Positions 63,100-64,000 of a stretch of DNA of 64,000 nt are shown piece after piece (position 1 is the first letter of the stretch; each line of letters begins with the position of its first letter). The translations under genes and the position numbers were made by a program. This DNA comes from Mucilaginibacter sp. CSA2-8R (GTDB taxonomy: Bacteria; Bacteroidota; Bacteroidia; Sphingobacteriales; Sphingobacteriaceae), in NCBI RefSeq assembly GCF_038806765.1, contig NZ_CP152389.1, positions 4,836,001 through 4,900,000 on the forward strand. Direction: 5' to 3'. Below the pieces are notes generated by a model. That model did not search any database and had not been told where the DNA came from. It was given only the letters and a program-made list of their open reading frames with translations.

Positions 63100-64000
63100 T
63101 ACTTTACTTTGGTTGATAACCATTTACTTCTAAATTCTTTTTGTGCGGCCGAAAGCTCTTTACCGGCTGTTTCGTAACTAACTACCTCGTACATCGGGTT
63201 TTCTTGCAAGGTTACATTAGTTTGGTGATTGCCGGCCCGGTCCTTATAAGTGTAAACTACCGGATCACCTATCTTCTTACCATCTAATGCCGCGGTGTAG
63301 GCCTGTAAATCTTTTACTTCTTTACCATCTACTGTCAGGATGGTAGCACCGGCATCAATGCCGGCTTTATAAACCGGCGTACCCATAACCGTATTACCTT
63401 GTACGTAAAGCCCGCCGTCTGCAGGGCTGGTACGTAACATTCCGGCCCAGGCTTTACCGGCCTGCGCTTTGCGCAATATTAAACCTGCTTTATCCAGTAA
63501 TTGCTGATAGTTGTTCTTTTCGGCCCCGTAAATATATCTTTTAAAAAAGTCGGCGGCAAAAGCGGGGTTCTTGGTTACCGAAGCCAGTACGGCCTGCAGG
63601 TCGGGGATAGTATATGGTTTTTCGGGTTTACCATGGGTTAGCCACATGGCACGCATATAGTCGTCTAATGTTAAATTAAATTCGCTGCGTAGCCTTAAAT
63701 CTAACGCCAGCGCCGTGGCGCCGCCGTAAGTGTAATAGCTGGTGAATATATTAGCATTGTTATTAGGGTCGATAGACACACCGGCATCAGCAAAAACAGC
63801 GTAACGGCTCATCTGCGCCGGCGAGTAGTTGGCAGCGGCGGGCGTATTTAAAACGGTATTTACTAAACCGGCTATGGTGCGTGTATAACCTTCCGGGTTA
63901 CGTAAACCGGTACGCACCAACAGCATTTCGCCATAGTATTGGGTAAAGCCTTCGGCAAACCAAAGCTCACTGCTCATGTTAGAATGCTCAAAATTAAACG
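63099..64000 (-). CDS. M61-family (glycyl aminopeptidase-like) peptidase with PDZ domain, 5' part missing
   Basis: Frame runs off the right edge; about 300 C-terminal residues are seen. FNFEHSNMSSELWFAEGFTQYYGEML contains the third zinc ligand of M61 (the glutamate in AEGFT); the HExxH motif should lie beyond the window. A PDZ domain follows at the end (GGLYVQGNTVMGTPVYKAGIDAGATILTVDGKEV). Cotranscribed with the M28 peptidase by stop/start overlap. Confidence 0.9.
   Translation of the reverse strand, partial: FNFEHSNMSSELWFAEGFTQYYGEMLLVRTGLRNPEGYTRTIAGLVNTVLNTPAAANYSPAQMSRYAVFADAGVSIDPNNNANIFTSYYTYGGATALALDLRLRSEFNLTLDDYMRAMWLTHGKPEKPYTIPDLQAVLASVTKNPAFAADFFKRYIYGAEKNNYQQLLDKAGLILRKAQAGKAWAGMLRTSPADGGLYVQGNTVMGTPVYKAGIDAGATILTVDGKEVKDLQAYTAALDGKKIGDPVVYTYKDRAGNHQTNVTLQENPMYEVVSYETAGKELSAAQKEFRSKWLSTKVK

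Overview
The window reads as chromosomal DNA of a member of the Bacteroidota, most likely family Sphingobacteriaceae (Mucilaginibacter/Pedobacter type). Four things point there: promoters of the TAnnTTTG (-7) class, genes with almost no Shine-Dalgarno sequences and some TTG/GTG starts, families typical of the phylum (DUF4199, DUF4407, DUF2905, TM2, M61/M14/M28 peptidases, an OmpA-free outer-membrane barrel), and a 16S-Ile-Ala-23S-5S rRNA operon. The genus is inference; the 16S gene at 31587-33107 could settle it. No insertion sequence, prophage, plasmid or CRISPR signal is visible.

Layout. 1-3430: a divergent carotenoid locus, with crtI (cut by the left edge) opposed to an overlapping four-gene operon (phytoene synthase, a secreted unknown, fused lycopene cyclase CrtYcd, a cytochrome-b5-like protein). 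A perfect 15-bp inverted repeat lies between them. 3600-14841: housekeeping and envelope genes (GT39 glycosyltransferase, a predicted outer-membrane barrel, a UBP zinc finger, Mfd, small membrane proteins, Nif3-like protein with a zinc-ribbon coiled-coil partner, TPR protein). 14844-23402: an eleven-gene minus-strand molybdenum-cofactor operon (moaC, mobA, a secreted pterin-fold protein, modABC, moaD, moaE, moaA, moeB, moeA). Directly upstream on the same strand is a three-subunit molybdo-flavoenzyme of the xanthine/aldehyde oxidoreductase family (23568-27377), the likely consumer of that cofactor.

27729-33810: a complete rRNA operon on the minus strand, with terminator, 5S, 23S, tRNA-Ala(TGC), tRNA-Ile(GAT), 16S, boxA-like sites, and a leader carrying three tandem promoters built on one repeated initiation sequence. 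33956-44477: RsmF-type methyltransferase, CoA-binding and DinB proteins, two ECF sigma factors around an FAD dehydrogenase, and a second carotenoid-type cluster (CrtD-like desaturase, alpha/beta hydrolase, acyltransferase), then a DJ-1/PfpI protein and a LysR regulator. 44594-51874: GT87 glycosyltransferase, an Anbu proteasome-like peptidase overlapping a transglutaminase, a DNA glycosylase, and the divergent cyanophycin pair cphA/cphB. 51950-64000: DUF4407, rhodanese, dipeptide epimerase, rhomboid, M14 peptidase, DUF1835, RarA, two GNAT acetyltransferases, M28 peptidase and an M61 peptidase cut by the right edge.

How it fits together: the desaturase, synthase and cyclase genes describe a lycopene-to-cyclic-carotenoid pathway, with a possible tailoring cluster 38 kb away. 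The Mo region joins uptake, cofactor synthesis and an enzyme in one block. The 44-52 kb stretch brings together enzymes of non-ribosomal peptide polymer turnover. Several genes (crtD, rsmF, mfd, the gene at 54842, the M14 peptidase and probably rarA) have the -7 box only 4-7 bases before the start codon, which predicts leaderless or nearly leaderless transcripts.
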